From the NCBI GenBank assembly GCA_009823395.1, contig CM020502.1, positions 22,925,944-22,989,943 of the forward strand: a stretch of 64,000 bases of DNA, in the 5' to 3' direction. A model generated the notes under the pieces. That model did not search any database and was not told the origin of the DNA. It was given only the letters and a program-made list of their open reading frames with translations. This stretch comes from Thamnaconus septentrionalis (Eukaryota; Chordata; Actinopteri; Tetraodontiformes; Monacanthidae). Of this stretch, positions 43,243 through 54,800 are shown in pieces; within the stretch, counting starts at the first letter, position 1, and every line of letters begins with the position of its first letter. The position numbers were made by a program, and so were the translations under genes.

Positions 43243-43266
43243 GTATACAGTATATACATACATATA
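43087..43266. repeat. Compound TG/TA/CATA/CA low-complexity region
   Basis: About 180 bases of interleaved TACATA, CATATA and CA units. Open frames here are compositional artefacts. Confidence 0.9.
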
Positions 43267-44378
43267 TTAAGGATCATTTTGCCCTATCCGTCTCCTAGGA
43301 AACAAAATCACAACTGTAGCTGCAGACAAATAGTTTAAACTACAAAAAAAGTCAAGCCAACTTAAAACCAGTTTACGCTCGACAAACTACAAAAGACACA
43401 GCTTTAAAGCAGCAGAGGGATTTAGTCTTGATTTACTCAGCCAGACTCATCTCCATCATTTGCTCTTGCAACTCATTGACTTGGGCCTGAGCGACAAAGG
43501 TGTCGGCTAAATTAAATCCAGCCCTCCGCCCTCCCTCCCGAGCCAACGTGCTAATTGCTCTGAAAATAAACGAGCGATGAGCCCCGAAGCTGTCGAACTG
43601 CATGCGCTTGCATCGGTGAGGTCGCACAATCGAGCTGCATCACGTCAGCCGCAAGAGACCCCCACTGGCCCCGGGGGGAGCAGCGGAGGCGATGGAAGGA
43701 AGGTTGGATGGATGCGAATATGATCCATGTGATGATAAGAGAGCCGTTTGGGCCTGGGAGGAGGATGGAAACACACACACACGCAGCAGGTTGTTTAGGT
43801 TTCGGAGACGAGCCACGATCATGAGGCGCAAAATCGCTGCTGGCTTGTGTACATTTTCCCACGGCTCCTTCGCTCAAGTGTTGCTCCTCAAACAAATGAT
43901 GCGTCCGCTCAGCAATGTACACAGCACGAACGCCGTCCATCTTACCCGGACGCCGCGTCTTCCGAGTGTCGGCGGGGGGATCATCCGAGTGCATTTGGCT
44001 CCGGGATATTTGTGGGCTTTGATTCTCTCAACAATCTCGAAACTTCAAATTTTTTTGCAGCCCCCAGCGGCTACTGCTGCACAGATATAGATAAAGTACT
44101 GTAGCAATATGTCATTCAAATTCACACTACATGTTGCAATCAAGATAATGTAATTATGGATGCCAACACAGCAGAAGCAGCTAACGAGCAAATTCCAGAG
44201 AAAAGTTAAAGGTTTTCTTCTTCTTCTATTTCTCGTCCTCTGACATTCAAGTGAACAGGCTTGGAAGTATAAAATGCTCCGCAGCTGCAGAAGTCCGTCA
44301 TCCAGGGGGAGGAAGACGCATTTATTTTTGAACCAAAAGTTCAGCTGACACAATATTTGCACAGATTTCTTTCCCCTT

Positions 44379-44393
44379 CCTGCCCTCTAGGGG
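44379..44393 (-). promoter_or_regulatory. CTCF-like motif
   Basis: Minus-strand CCCCTAGAGGGCAGG matches the CTCF core except for C in place of A at the third position. It lies in the last intron of the mettl25-like remnant, upstream of tmtc2, and faces the plus-strand motif at 34343. Confidence 0.35.
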
Positions 44394-44627
44394 ACAGAAT
44401 AGAGAAATTGTTAAAGTGAGAACATTGCGCGGCGGAGGAGGCCAAGAGAGTCGGGAACCCAAAACTGGGAGCCGACTCAAGATCTGTGTTACTGAGCTTC
44501 TTTCTTCTGGTTTCTTTCCCCGCCTCGCAGGAGGAGTTGCGGGCTGGTGCAGCTCTTCGATCCGCTGCTGTCGCCCCGATGTTGCGCCGTTGTTGCACTG
44601 AAGAGTTTCGGCGAGAGCGCAAGATGA

Positions 44628-47600
44628 TCACCTTGTCAAGAATGTGCTGCTTCATTTGGGGTTTTTTTCCCTAAAAATTTGTGCCCATTAATAAATCTTT
44701 ACATTTTCATGTGTGTTTTTCCACAACAGCCAAAGTCACAACACCTGGAAAAGCCGACAGATTGGCATCGTCACTTGGAGGTTTTTTTTTTTTTTTACCC
44801 TTGTGTTTTACCCTAACAGTTGTGGAAAAGTGGGGCCATTTAGAATGAAGCTTGTTGACATATCTGGAATCCACATTACCTCCATCAAGTCTTCACATCA
44901 GAAGAAAATGAGAGATGGACTCGGACGTGCACTTGACCCCGGTTAAACTCAGCGTCGACCTGTTTCCAGTTTGTTTGGTCAAACCTGTTCTTGCTTTTTT
45001 TCCATCAATTATTGGAAAATAGTGGAGATGTTGGTGGACGCTGAACATCTAGTGATGTCACTAAGTGGGGCAACAACATTTCAGTTTTTGATGTGTTTTT
45101 TTTTGGCACAATGGGAATAAATGACCATGTTGCTGCTCAGTGAGATTCAGTTTTTTTTTTTTTTCCTTCAGATTTTGCATCCTCGGGTCAGTCAGCTTTG
45201 CCCGTGGCGAGACCCAGATTCTGGCGGCGGACTTGTGTGCTGATGAAGACTAACGGCTCCCGACTGTGTCTGGACTGTATTGAGATTGTTTCACTCTTTC
45301 ATTCAAAAATAAGGCGCGACAACAGCAACAAATCAAGAAATTATTCAGAATGAGAGGGCAGACTATTTTTATTTATTTTTTTGGGGGTGGGGAGGTAAAA
45401 CTGATGGCAGAGCTCTTCATTGTGGCCAAGTGAGTCACTTCCTGCCAGCCTGCCTCGTCCTTGATGCTTGCATGCTTGTTTTTTTTTTTTTTTGAAAAAT
45501 GTCCATCCACACCCTGGCACAGCAGCTTTGAAAAGAGAACAAAAACTCTAGTGCGAGTTGTGTTCGACACAATGAACTTGTTCCTCACAGTTTCTTCAAT
45601 GCCAAGAGAAGGGAAACCCGCGGAGCCGTTCCACCTTAAATGACTTTTCATTGCAAGGCTGAAACGGGAGGAAGCTGCTGGGGAAGTGAAGGGCAGCAAA
45701 CCCAACACTTTGGACCTTTGCTTTGATCAGAGGTTCTCACGGAGGCCTGTGGATGTGAGTCAAGTTCCTCCGGCTCGGTACACAGGAAGTCACCCTTGCA
45801 CCTGATCTGGTCTGGAGACTGCATCCCGTGACGCCTGCACAGGTCCTTCTCCAGTTATAACTTTATGTCTGAAACTGGCCAGAGCATAAATCCTCACACT
45901 TTTTGTTTTATGTTTCGTTCAAAACTTGTGTGGGCGCCAGAAGCCTAAAAATCGTTACTACAGAATTTATGTGATTAATTTATGATGAACAAAAACGATT
46001 TCTTGACAAAATGATTTTTTAAAGTGTTCCACAGTGGAGTTGCACAAGTAGTACAGTAGTGCTGGTACTAGAAGAAGCTATTTTGCTTATACCATCCCAT
46101 TTTTCCTTTTATCCAAAGCAATTATACTTTTACACTGTATTCATACAATATTAATTCAGCATTGATGGCAAAAAAGTTATCGTACCTATATAAAGTTCAG
46201 TGCGAAAACCAAACATTTCCTCCTCTGCAGATAACTTTTTTTTTTTTTTTTAAATTTCCTCCTCAGCAGACAGAAGCGTCCATGCCCCTTGTGGATGTTC
46301 CACTAACCACTTTGTGCTTGAACTCGATGCGTGACATTTCCTGGCATTAGTCCGCTGCCGATATTAAACCCAGGACCACTGCTATTTCTGTGAGGGGTGT
46401 TTGCCTCCGCCAGCTGCGATTGTGCTCTTCCCCTGCGATCCTTATCTGCAGGCGGGTGAAGAATCATGAGTTCCGGAGCGCGCTAGCTCATAACGCCGTT
46501 ATTCGCTCGGCGTTGGGTCAAGTGTGACGGAAATCTCAGGCTGACGAGCATCCGCGCAGATGGAAAAGATTGTCCAACGTTGGTCAGTTGTGTCCGGAAA
46601 TAATGACTTTAAATTTGGACTCTAGTGCCACACAGGGTGGGGACACAGGTTGGGAAATTCCAATGACACTAGATGCCTTTGAGATGGCTTTGTGGGGAAA
46701 AGACGAAACTAGTTTTCATGGTTTGGCTTGAAAAGGTACCAGAACGCAGTAATAATATAAACATTTCAGTGCCAAAGCATTAAAATGCAGTCTGAATAAT
46801 CTTTCTGCCAACTTGACCTAAACTAGACTGATTAAATCTCAACTGAAATGTGTCATAAATGGAAAACAACAGTCCCGTTTGCAAGACTTGCTTTGGAAAA
46901 AAAAGTGTAATAAAGCAAAACCCGGCTTCCTATAAAACAGCCGTCATACAAATTATCCTCGGCCGCAGTGAGGACGTCAGGCAGCAGGTCATCAGTCAAC
47001 CTGAGCAAACATCTTCCCCTCTAATGTGTTTGTTCTGCCTCGAGGCGCTTCCTGCGGAGGTGCTGCGTCTCCTCCCGACCCCCCTCCTCCTCCCCTCCGT
47101 TAATCCTCCAATCACCGGCGACAGGACGCAGAACAGAGGAGGCCCTGTCCCTCTGCGGGGCCACAGGGAGGCCACGCTGGCCGTTCCACCGCGGTCATAC
47201 GCTGGGGCTACAGGGGAACGGATCGGTTAACGCAAAACGCCTTGTCAAGGGCGACAGAGACGAGGGAGGGAAGGAGGGGCAATGGGGGGGAGAAGGGTCG
47301 GGCAGAAGAAGTGCTAAGAGGACACGGCGGTCTGGCCTCCTCTTGGAGTTTAGCAGGGTTGCCGAGGAGCGAGTCGTGGCCGCCGCTGTTGCAGTTGACT
47401 CTCCTCCTCGTGATGCTCGCACACAAGCCCCGCCTCCCTTAATTAATTAATGGCTTCAGTGTTGTTGGGATTACTCCATAAAAGCAATCAAACTACTGAT
47501 TATTCCTTAAGAAGTAATCTAATTACTTCTTGAACTACTTTGTTTCATAAGTAATCAATTACTAATTACTTTAGTTAAAAAAAAAGATAAAGTAACAGTT

Positions 47601-48339
47601 CATTACTGCTTTGGAATGAACTTTATTGTCTCCATCCATGAACATGAAAATGAGCCCAATAGTTTATAAAACAAAATCTTGCTGTCATCAGCGTACACTG
47701 CAGAGTAATGCTGATTTACTAGTGAACCTGATTTTCAACTGTTTATGAACATATTTTTTTTGTTACAGAACACAAATAAATAAAAAAAATTACATTCTTT
47801 AAAACAAACATGTGCACAGTTGCCTTCAACTTAAACATTTGCTTTATTCTTAAAATTAAGTTAAATAAATGTTCTCCAACTTAAAAATGCAGTAAACAAT
47901 TAAACAGAAAAGTTACAGCTTTTAAATGAATATAATAACAAATAAGCAATAATAAAACATTCACAGTGCTGAGGCTGACTCACTTGTAAACTGTCCATGG
48001 CTTAAAATGAAGGTAAGAGATTTTGTGTTTGAACACTTCGTGATGTCATAAAGAGCAATGAAAAATAATTTTGTTTGTTTTTAATGCAATTGTTTTATTA
48101 GAATCTATTTTTCATAACGCATAGAACACTATTCAAAACCTTGGCTTTGATCTATTTTTAGTGGTACATTGTCTCATTTCTGGGTGTCATAACAAACAGA
48201 TGTTATCGTCTATAAACAATAAAATGCACATTTAAATCGTGACACAGGCAGGACAAAAATGGATTTCCTTTCCTCACTTCATCTCGTCAACATCGCCATC
48301 ACTCATCCGCAACACCCTCCACCTGTTTTCTCCTCCCCC
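44628..48339. other. Region between mettl25 remnant and tmtc2 promoter
   Basis: No exon recognised. It includes scattered poly-T runs, a GC-richer block at 47040-47440 and an hAT-like repeat starting near 47455. Conserved noncoding elements upstream of tmtc2 are possible but cannot be judged without alignment. Confidence 0.55.
47455..47640. mobile_element. Degenerate hAT-like terminal region
   Basis: CAGTGTTGTTGGGATTACTCC and the following AGTAATCTAATTACTT pattern resemble the left terminus of a very common fish hAT family that starts CAGTGTTGGGAGTAAC. The right end was not found. Assignment is by remembered pattern. Confidence 0.4.
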
Positions 48340-48749
48340 TCCTCCCCGAATACGGTTGGAGAGCCCGGCGCGCATGCGCGGCCCCGGTCAAAATCACACG
48401 CGTCTCCCCGGCTCGCCTCTCTCCGGTGCCAAGGCGGAGAGATGCGCACACGGAGGCCACCGCCGCGGCACACAGACGCCGCGTCCCCGGCTGCAGAACC
48501 CCGATCAACGGCCCGCGACGCGGCCAGCGCGGCCGACTTCGGCGCACTTTGCACGTCATGGGAAGCGCCGTGCGTCGCGTGGAGAGCCGAGCGGCTGGAC
48601 TGAGAGCCCAGCAGCCGAGCTGACGGCGGCACCCTCTGTATTTTTCTTTCTTCTTCTTCCCCCTTTCCAATTTTTTTTTACCCCGTAGTGCGTTTTTCGA
48701 GCACACATTTTTACCCGCCTCAGCCTCGTTCCCGCGTCGGTCCGGAGAG
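48340..48749 (+). promoter_or_regulatory. tmtc2: CpG-rich promoter and 5' leader of tmtc2
   Basis: CG dinucleotides are dense from about 48355 to 48610, in contrast to the AT-rich flanks. The island runs into the 5' leader of tmtc2 and ends just before the ATG at 48750. It is a typical CpG-island promoter; the transcription start is not determined. Open frames inside are Ala/Arg/Pro-rich artefacts of composition. Confidence 0.65.
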
Positions 48750-48832
48750 ATGATCACGGAGCTGCTGTGCACCGCCGCGGCTGTTTGTCTCTACGTGAAC
48801 ACGCTGGACGCGGATTTCTGCTACGATGACAG
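48750..48832 (+). CDS. tmtc2: TMTC2, first coding exon only
   Basis: The exon encodes MITELLCTAAAVCLYVNTLD followed by ADFCYDD and ends at a consensus donor (AG|GTAAGG) in phase 2. It matches the start of human TMTC2 (a similar hydrophobic N-terminus followed by NTL-ADFCYDD). TMTC proteins are multi-pass endoplasmic-reticulum proteins with TPR repeats and act as O-mannosyltransferases for cadherins; TMTC2 also affects ER calcium. This exon supplies the first luminal/membrane segment. The large second exon was not found up to 64000, so the gene continues beyond the window. Copy a or b is undecided. Confidence 0.88.
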
Positions 48833-51800
48833 GTAAGGAGGAGGAGGAAGCGGTAACATCACCGCTCGCCCCTGCACTTGTCACCTCCTCTGCACGCAGA
48901 TATGGGAGGCTGTGTGTGTGTTTGTGTGTGTGTGTCGGTACGGTGCGGTGCTACCCGCTTGTTCCCGCCAGGCGTGGATGGGTTTTGCAATTGTTATTTG
49001 CACTCACTGCTAATAAGATCCTGAACGCTTCCAATCACATTAAACGGCAACTGGGGAAGGTTGAATGTTCATTTGCCTCATTAATTGATGAATTATTAGG
49101 ATGTCATCATTATGATATCATTTAGACTGAGCACTTGAGGCAGGGAGAGGATCTCATCACATGCTCAAGTGTTTTCTCTTTGTCTCGACAGAGCACTTGT
49201 GCCCGTTACTACAACTTGCCAACACGCAGGGGAATGAACTCACACTTGAGGAGCGTGTTCCCTTTATTTTTTTTTAAACAGCTGGAATAACATCATCATC
49301 ACCATCATTCTCATCCTCAGCATCATTGCAGAGGTCTAGCCTGGACTGTGCAACTTTAAGAGGAGGGGGGTGTGGGTAATGGGGCGGGGGGGTGTCACCA
49401 CAAATCACGGGCCGACCCTGACATCATTATTCTATGTCGTAATTTTTGCACGGACATCATTGCGTTACTGCCTCTGCAGTTCCTGAGACTGACTTTCAGA
49501 GGTTGTAAAAGGAGGTGAAACTTTTTTTTCTTAATGACAAAAATGTGCGGATTTTATTTTAGTTTATTTTATCAACTGTCACATCCGTCATCCCGGTCAT
49601 AAAATCCTAAGAAAGGTTTAAATCGTGACGTTGTTCTCCGCTCTGATGGTCTCATGTGCTCGCAGCGTTGCACACTTTCTTTGTGTCTTTTGTCTTTAGG
49701 CTTCAACAAGACACAAACACTCGCCGTGAGAGTTTAATGGCCAGTGTCTTCTCTCTGAGCTAGCCAGAACAGTGTCAGGCTCTGGTGGAGGGGCCGCGGT
49801 GTGCAGGGGGTGCAGGGTAGATCCACCAGAACCAGCAGTCAGGTTGTTCTCTCCTCTCAGGCTGCTGTCTGGTATGCATCTTCGGACACCTCTCCAAAGG
49901 GTAGCGACCACCACACCACCCCCACTTTACTTTTCAGCACCACCAGTGACCCTTGTGAGTGCGTGCTGTGTGTTGTTGCTGAAGACGAGGTGAACCCTGA
50001 CCAGCTGGGAGGAATGAGCTCCGCGTGCCGTCTCCAGTTCCATCACACCTCGCCAAGTATCACCGCCGCCGCCTCCGTTCCCCGACGGCCTCTTCATCCA
50101 TCAAGTCTCCGTCCGTACGTGCGACCGTGACCTGCCAGGGTGTCGGGGGTGGTGGGTGGTGGTGGAAAAAAAATCCTGTTGACGTATTACCCGTGCCACT
50201 GCCCTTCTCGTCTTGCACTCCATCCCCACCGCCAGAGTTCAGTCAGCGTGGGTGTCGTGCAATCGATCAAAGTGACGGCGGTAATTCGGACACGGGCGGG
50301 CGTTTCGGTTCAGCACCCTCAGCTGTAGGAGGTCCAACACTGACCAGAGGTCTGACCTTTTCCCTCCTCGTTCATCAAACGGTGCCATCCTGAGAGGGGT
50401 CAAGAGCCGCGTGCTCTTGGTCTCCTCCCCCAGTGCCGGAAAGGAATCGGGAGCAGGAGAAGCAGAGGAGACTGAAGTCTGGAGTCTGGAGATGTCTTGA
50501 AAAGATCGTCTTGGTTGTTGGACCAATTTACCACATTCGTCGTCCTGGTCATGCGGTAATACCTGATTTTTTTTTCTGACCTTTCGCTCCATTCATAATC
50601 GAATTGCAGTCGGGCGTCACACATGACGTGGAAGACCAGACGGTGAGGCGGTGGATAATTCTTCACGTGGAGCCGGTCAAAGTTGCGGGGACGTTCTGGC
50701 TGCACTCTGCTCTTTCAATCACGGAAAGTGTTTCTTTCCTTGGCAGGGCTCAGAGCCCCGGCCAAGTGCTCCCTTGATCAGCGTAATCCCAATGAAAAGC
50801 CTCCGCCTTCTGAAAGGACTGCGTTTTACGAGCGTCGGGATTGGATTTTTTTTTTTTCCTTTGCGAGGCCTTTTTTGATTTCAAGATGTGACCCGATGGT
50901 TTACTGGCGGGTGTCGAACCAAGCGGATTTCCAGATCTGCGGGGAGCCAGAGTCACAAATTTGTAGATTTATATTGGCTCTTGGTTTTGCTTTTGATAGC
51001 TTGAGGAATGAGGGCTGGCTCAGAAATTCAGTCAATATTGGGCTGATGCATCTGTCGTAATTGAAAGCTCAGCACGCACCAGAAATAGGATAGGACGGGG
51101 GAGAAAGAAATTAAATGCAGACTTAAGAGCCGTCTGACCACGTTAAGGTTTCCTTCTGCCCATCTCAGAAATCCATTATGTTCCCTCATGGAACTGAAGA
51201 CAACTTTGCCTTTTGTTTCAGGAGACCAACATTTCTATCTGAGCCCGCTGGAACGACTTGAAAATGGTGCAGATCATTCATTTCATATTTTTTGTTGTTT
51301 TGCCATTTGAACTAAAATGCCATGTGAGTCAAACTCAGAAGTTATATACAAGTTTGATCGATGAATGCATCAATATGCTTTGGAGCAGGAACTGCCCATA
51401 TTCAGGTCAAACTGCCAGTGCCTTCGCTTCAAGTGCTTAAAATTTGTCTGCGGCAACGATTTATGCCCTTTTTTTTCACACTTCAGGCGTAGCTACTCAC
51501 TTTTATTTTGCATTGAGGTTTGTACGATTATGTCTTTTGGCCTTGCAAACACGGGGGGGAAATCACCAGTGTCGCTGGTTGCGCTCCATGAAAAGCAGCC
51601 CCTGTCATCGCTACATCACGTTTTTTTTAATAACCCGCTCGTAAGTATTATCTCTTGCGGGGCCGACTGGCACTCCTGAGGTCTGACTGCGATCGCTTTC
51701 AGCGCACTCTTGCAAAATGTTGCCAGGAATGTGTCTCCCGCGGTGGGAATAATTATCTATAACGCGTGCCCCAGTTGTGTTGGGGCTGTTTAAGTTACAG

Positions 51801-54800
51801 CGGGCGCTCGAAGCAGATAAATATTGAGGGAAGATGTTGGCTAATAAAATGTAGGTGAGCATAATCTCTTCCACTGCAGGGTTTTTCTCTCTCTCTCTTC
51901 CTCCCTCCCTCTCCCTCTCCTGTTCCATCCAGCTGAGGTTAAAACACTTGTGTCTGTCAGGAGCGGTCTCTGCACCGTAAGCGCTTTTGACCGCCACCTC
52001 AAGACAAGTGCAGAATTAAAGCAGCGACCGCGGTGTGTAAAAAGGCAGAGAGGAGTGTTTTAGGGGAAGAAATTTGAGACACCTTTTTTGGCATAAGGCT
52101 GTTAAATTATATTTAAAGTTCATAAATGATTGCATGTTTATAAAGTGATACTCAGTGCATTTTAAATCTGAACAGTTTTAGCATCCGTGAGCATGAAATA
52201 GTCATTTTTGCTTTTGATGTCTTGTTCCTGGTTGGAACAACCACACGGCGGGTGCAAAGGGGTCTCGGTTTGATTACTAGCGACTCAGAATTCATGAAAA
52301 ACAACTGCCTGTGGTCAGCTGTTGTGACTCTGAAAGTGCTCTCAGGGCACAAATAAAGCCTTGTCAAACGAGGTGACTAAGAATCTTATTCTGGTTTGAA
52401 GAAATGGCAAGGGACTCAAGACAAAAGAGGGGATAAAAAGGTTGGGCTGTTTTCTCGATTGGGATGTGCTCCAAATTTTTTTGGGAAAGTGAAAACCAAG
52501 AGAGCTTGCAAGTCCTCAGTACGAAATCCTAGTGAAACATCCACAGGGATGGAAACATGTTTTCTCTCCTCGTACATAGGGTTTACGCCATAGAGCTCCA
52601 AGATCTCCTGCCCTGAACTCCTTATTTCAGAGCAAGGTGGAGTGTACCTTGTTGTCAGCCATCCTCGGTGATGCAGAGGATGGTGGCAGGCGCTATCATC
52701 ACAGTCCAGGCATCGTCTCTCCTCTGTGCTGTGACCTTCCAGGAGGTTTTGGCACTTTTTTGAAATTGGATCATTGAGAGTCGGGTAGTTGCTGCCAAGG
52801 TTGTTCTGCAGTAGCTTTCAGAATTTCTTTCTTTGAATCACAGCCCACAAAAGACGGAAATTAATCATTTTGCAAATTCTAATACGTGAGCTGACCTTTT
52901 GAAATTTGGTCCAGTATGCACGGTATGTATAAACGGTGTCCGTCTCGTCAAGGGAAGTGAAATCACGGGGTACACTGCTCGATAAATCGATTGGAAACGA
53001 TTGATCAACCCCCAGGCTTTGGTTCCATCAGTTGCTTATCGTGCACACAGAGTCCCTTAGTGGAGGCTGGAATCTCTCTGAGCTTCTTGGCCAGAAAACA
53101 CCCATATGTAGAGTCCCAACCCCATGGCTAGACACCCACCTTTTACCCGTGATGCACTGAGGTAGTGTGTGTGTTTTTGGCGAGGCCTCCTGCTTGTCCC
53201 ATTAAGTCCCAGTGATACAGGGTGGTGTTCGCTCCCTGCTAACCTTTGGCTGGGCCTCTTGTTTGGCAGGCTGCTGCTTTTGCTGCTTACCCACTGATCC
53301 GTCTGGCAGGACATGACCAACAAACCGCAGTCCCGTGACCCTTCCGCGTACGACATATAGGAATCCCAAAAGTTTTCTAGCACCGTGGGAGATGCGCATG
53401 CCTTAGCTTTGGATCTGTCATGCGACACCCTCAAATCACAGGCGGAGACGACTTCCGAGTTTCTTTGCTGATGGAATGACACGTTCACAAGGACGTCGTC
53501 CCGTATCAATGTGTTCATCAGCAAAGGGTTTGATTCCTGAACCATGGTTCCTTAATCGACCAAAAGCAAAGACCTCTATTTTTTGTCGCGTCAGGTTACG
53601 CTTACACGCCAGCACTCCACTTCCCCTCTTAACTTTTGAAACGACTTAGGGCAGTCAGGGGTGTAATGCAAAACCAAAAGCCAGGCCGGAGATCACACAC
53701 AAATCGCAAGCAGTCACCCTTCGCTAGCCCTTGTGTAATCAATATCCTCAAGTGTCGCATTTCAGCAATGGTAGAGTTTTTTTTCCCCCTTGAGCCCACA
53801 ACAGCTGTCAGAACAGAAAATCAGATGTGTGTGTGTCTGTGTGTGTGTGTATGTTTCTTGCCACACTTGACACAGCGCTCGCATTACAACCGCGGCCTGT
53901 ATCCGCTACGACCGTGAAGAGCTGAGCAAGGCCACTTCTGACTTTCATCAGCCGGGATCAGCCCATGGGAAACTCAGGGAGTCGTGTTGTGGGTGTGCGT
54001 TTGTGTTTCTGCCGCACACTGACAGCTCGCTGGCAGCGTTGGGGATCAAAGTTAGGAAAGCCCAGCGTTGCCAGACAGGAAGCGTTTCTCCACGGTCCAG
54101 GTATTTGTTAGTAATGTGGGAGGGTAAAAGTATATTTTTTGGCTCGCAGGTTTTTTTTTTCCACTTTGAAAAAGGTTCCGCCTAGTTTTGGGAGGAAGGT
54201 GTCACTCTGTGAACCAAAAAAACGTCCGTTTATTTCACTGCAGAATTCACAATGATTGTTATTTTTTAATTTTAAAATTGCCTCATGGAGATAAATGCTC
54301 AGCCCAAAGGGCTTACAAGACTCCAAAAGAATGGAAAGGATTTGAACGAGGATCGAAAAGGAGGAGCCCAAGACCAGAATGGCAACATCGAAATGACAAA
54401 CAAAAAGAAACCCTGCAACCTTTCCCCCCCAAGGCCTCAAAAGAGAAAAAATCTCGGCAACTTATTCCGCACTTCATTCTAACATCACCATCCTCATCCA
54501 CACACCCGATCAGTTCTGGATTCTGTTGAGGATTTTAAAATCCTGATACCAATGATACTAAATAAATAAATGAATGAATATATACCACCACAGCCAAACC
54601 TCTTTCTCACTTTACTCTTGGGTTTCCAGCTAAGAGCTTGTAAAATTAGCAAGGGCACAAGCTCTTTTGGAGTTGAACCCGGAGCCATGCGGTATGGGCA
54701 GAAAAAAGCCCAAAAAAGCAGTTTGTGCTTCTCACCCCATTAAAACCTAAGTGGGGAGATTGAGAGAGCTGGCGTTGGGGCTTGGCAGATTTAAGGTGCT

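Larger units (their letters stand above)
41159..44627 (+). pseudogene. mettl25: 3' exons of METTL25-like gene, 5' half absent
   Basis: Five exon-like segments match METTL25 in order. 41159-41265 reads GFPLGQYLRRQSWFCGRNAS then MSACL. The microexon 41438-41467 reads ALERVSVGQG. 41820-41893 reads ESLFFWAVLHVILRDHYGSF. 42855-42929 contains GYQQAYEPQVDEMHAFNI. 44531-44627 contains LVQLFDPLLSPRCCAVVALK and ends at a stop. The first three have good GT-AG sites and compatible phases. The segment between the third and fourth (CDRHVGK-type sequence) and the segment before the last exon were not found, and the fourth runs into a CA repeat. The N-terminal methyltransferase region is absent between here and tspan33. 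METTL25 precedes TMTC2 in the same orientation in humans, so this is the syntenic copy. I read it as decayed, though missed small exons remain possible. Confidence 0.65.

Noticed and set aside
42622..43338. 238-codon plus-strand frame
   Set aside because: Most of it is His/Thr/Tyr/Ile from CA and TA repeats, and it crosses the mettl25-like segment in the wrong frame.
45180..45253. Possible exon after a strong polypyrimidine tract and CAG
   Set aside because: The encoded peptide does not resemble METTL25 or any family known to me, and the METTL25 stop codon is already at 44627.
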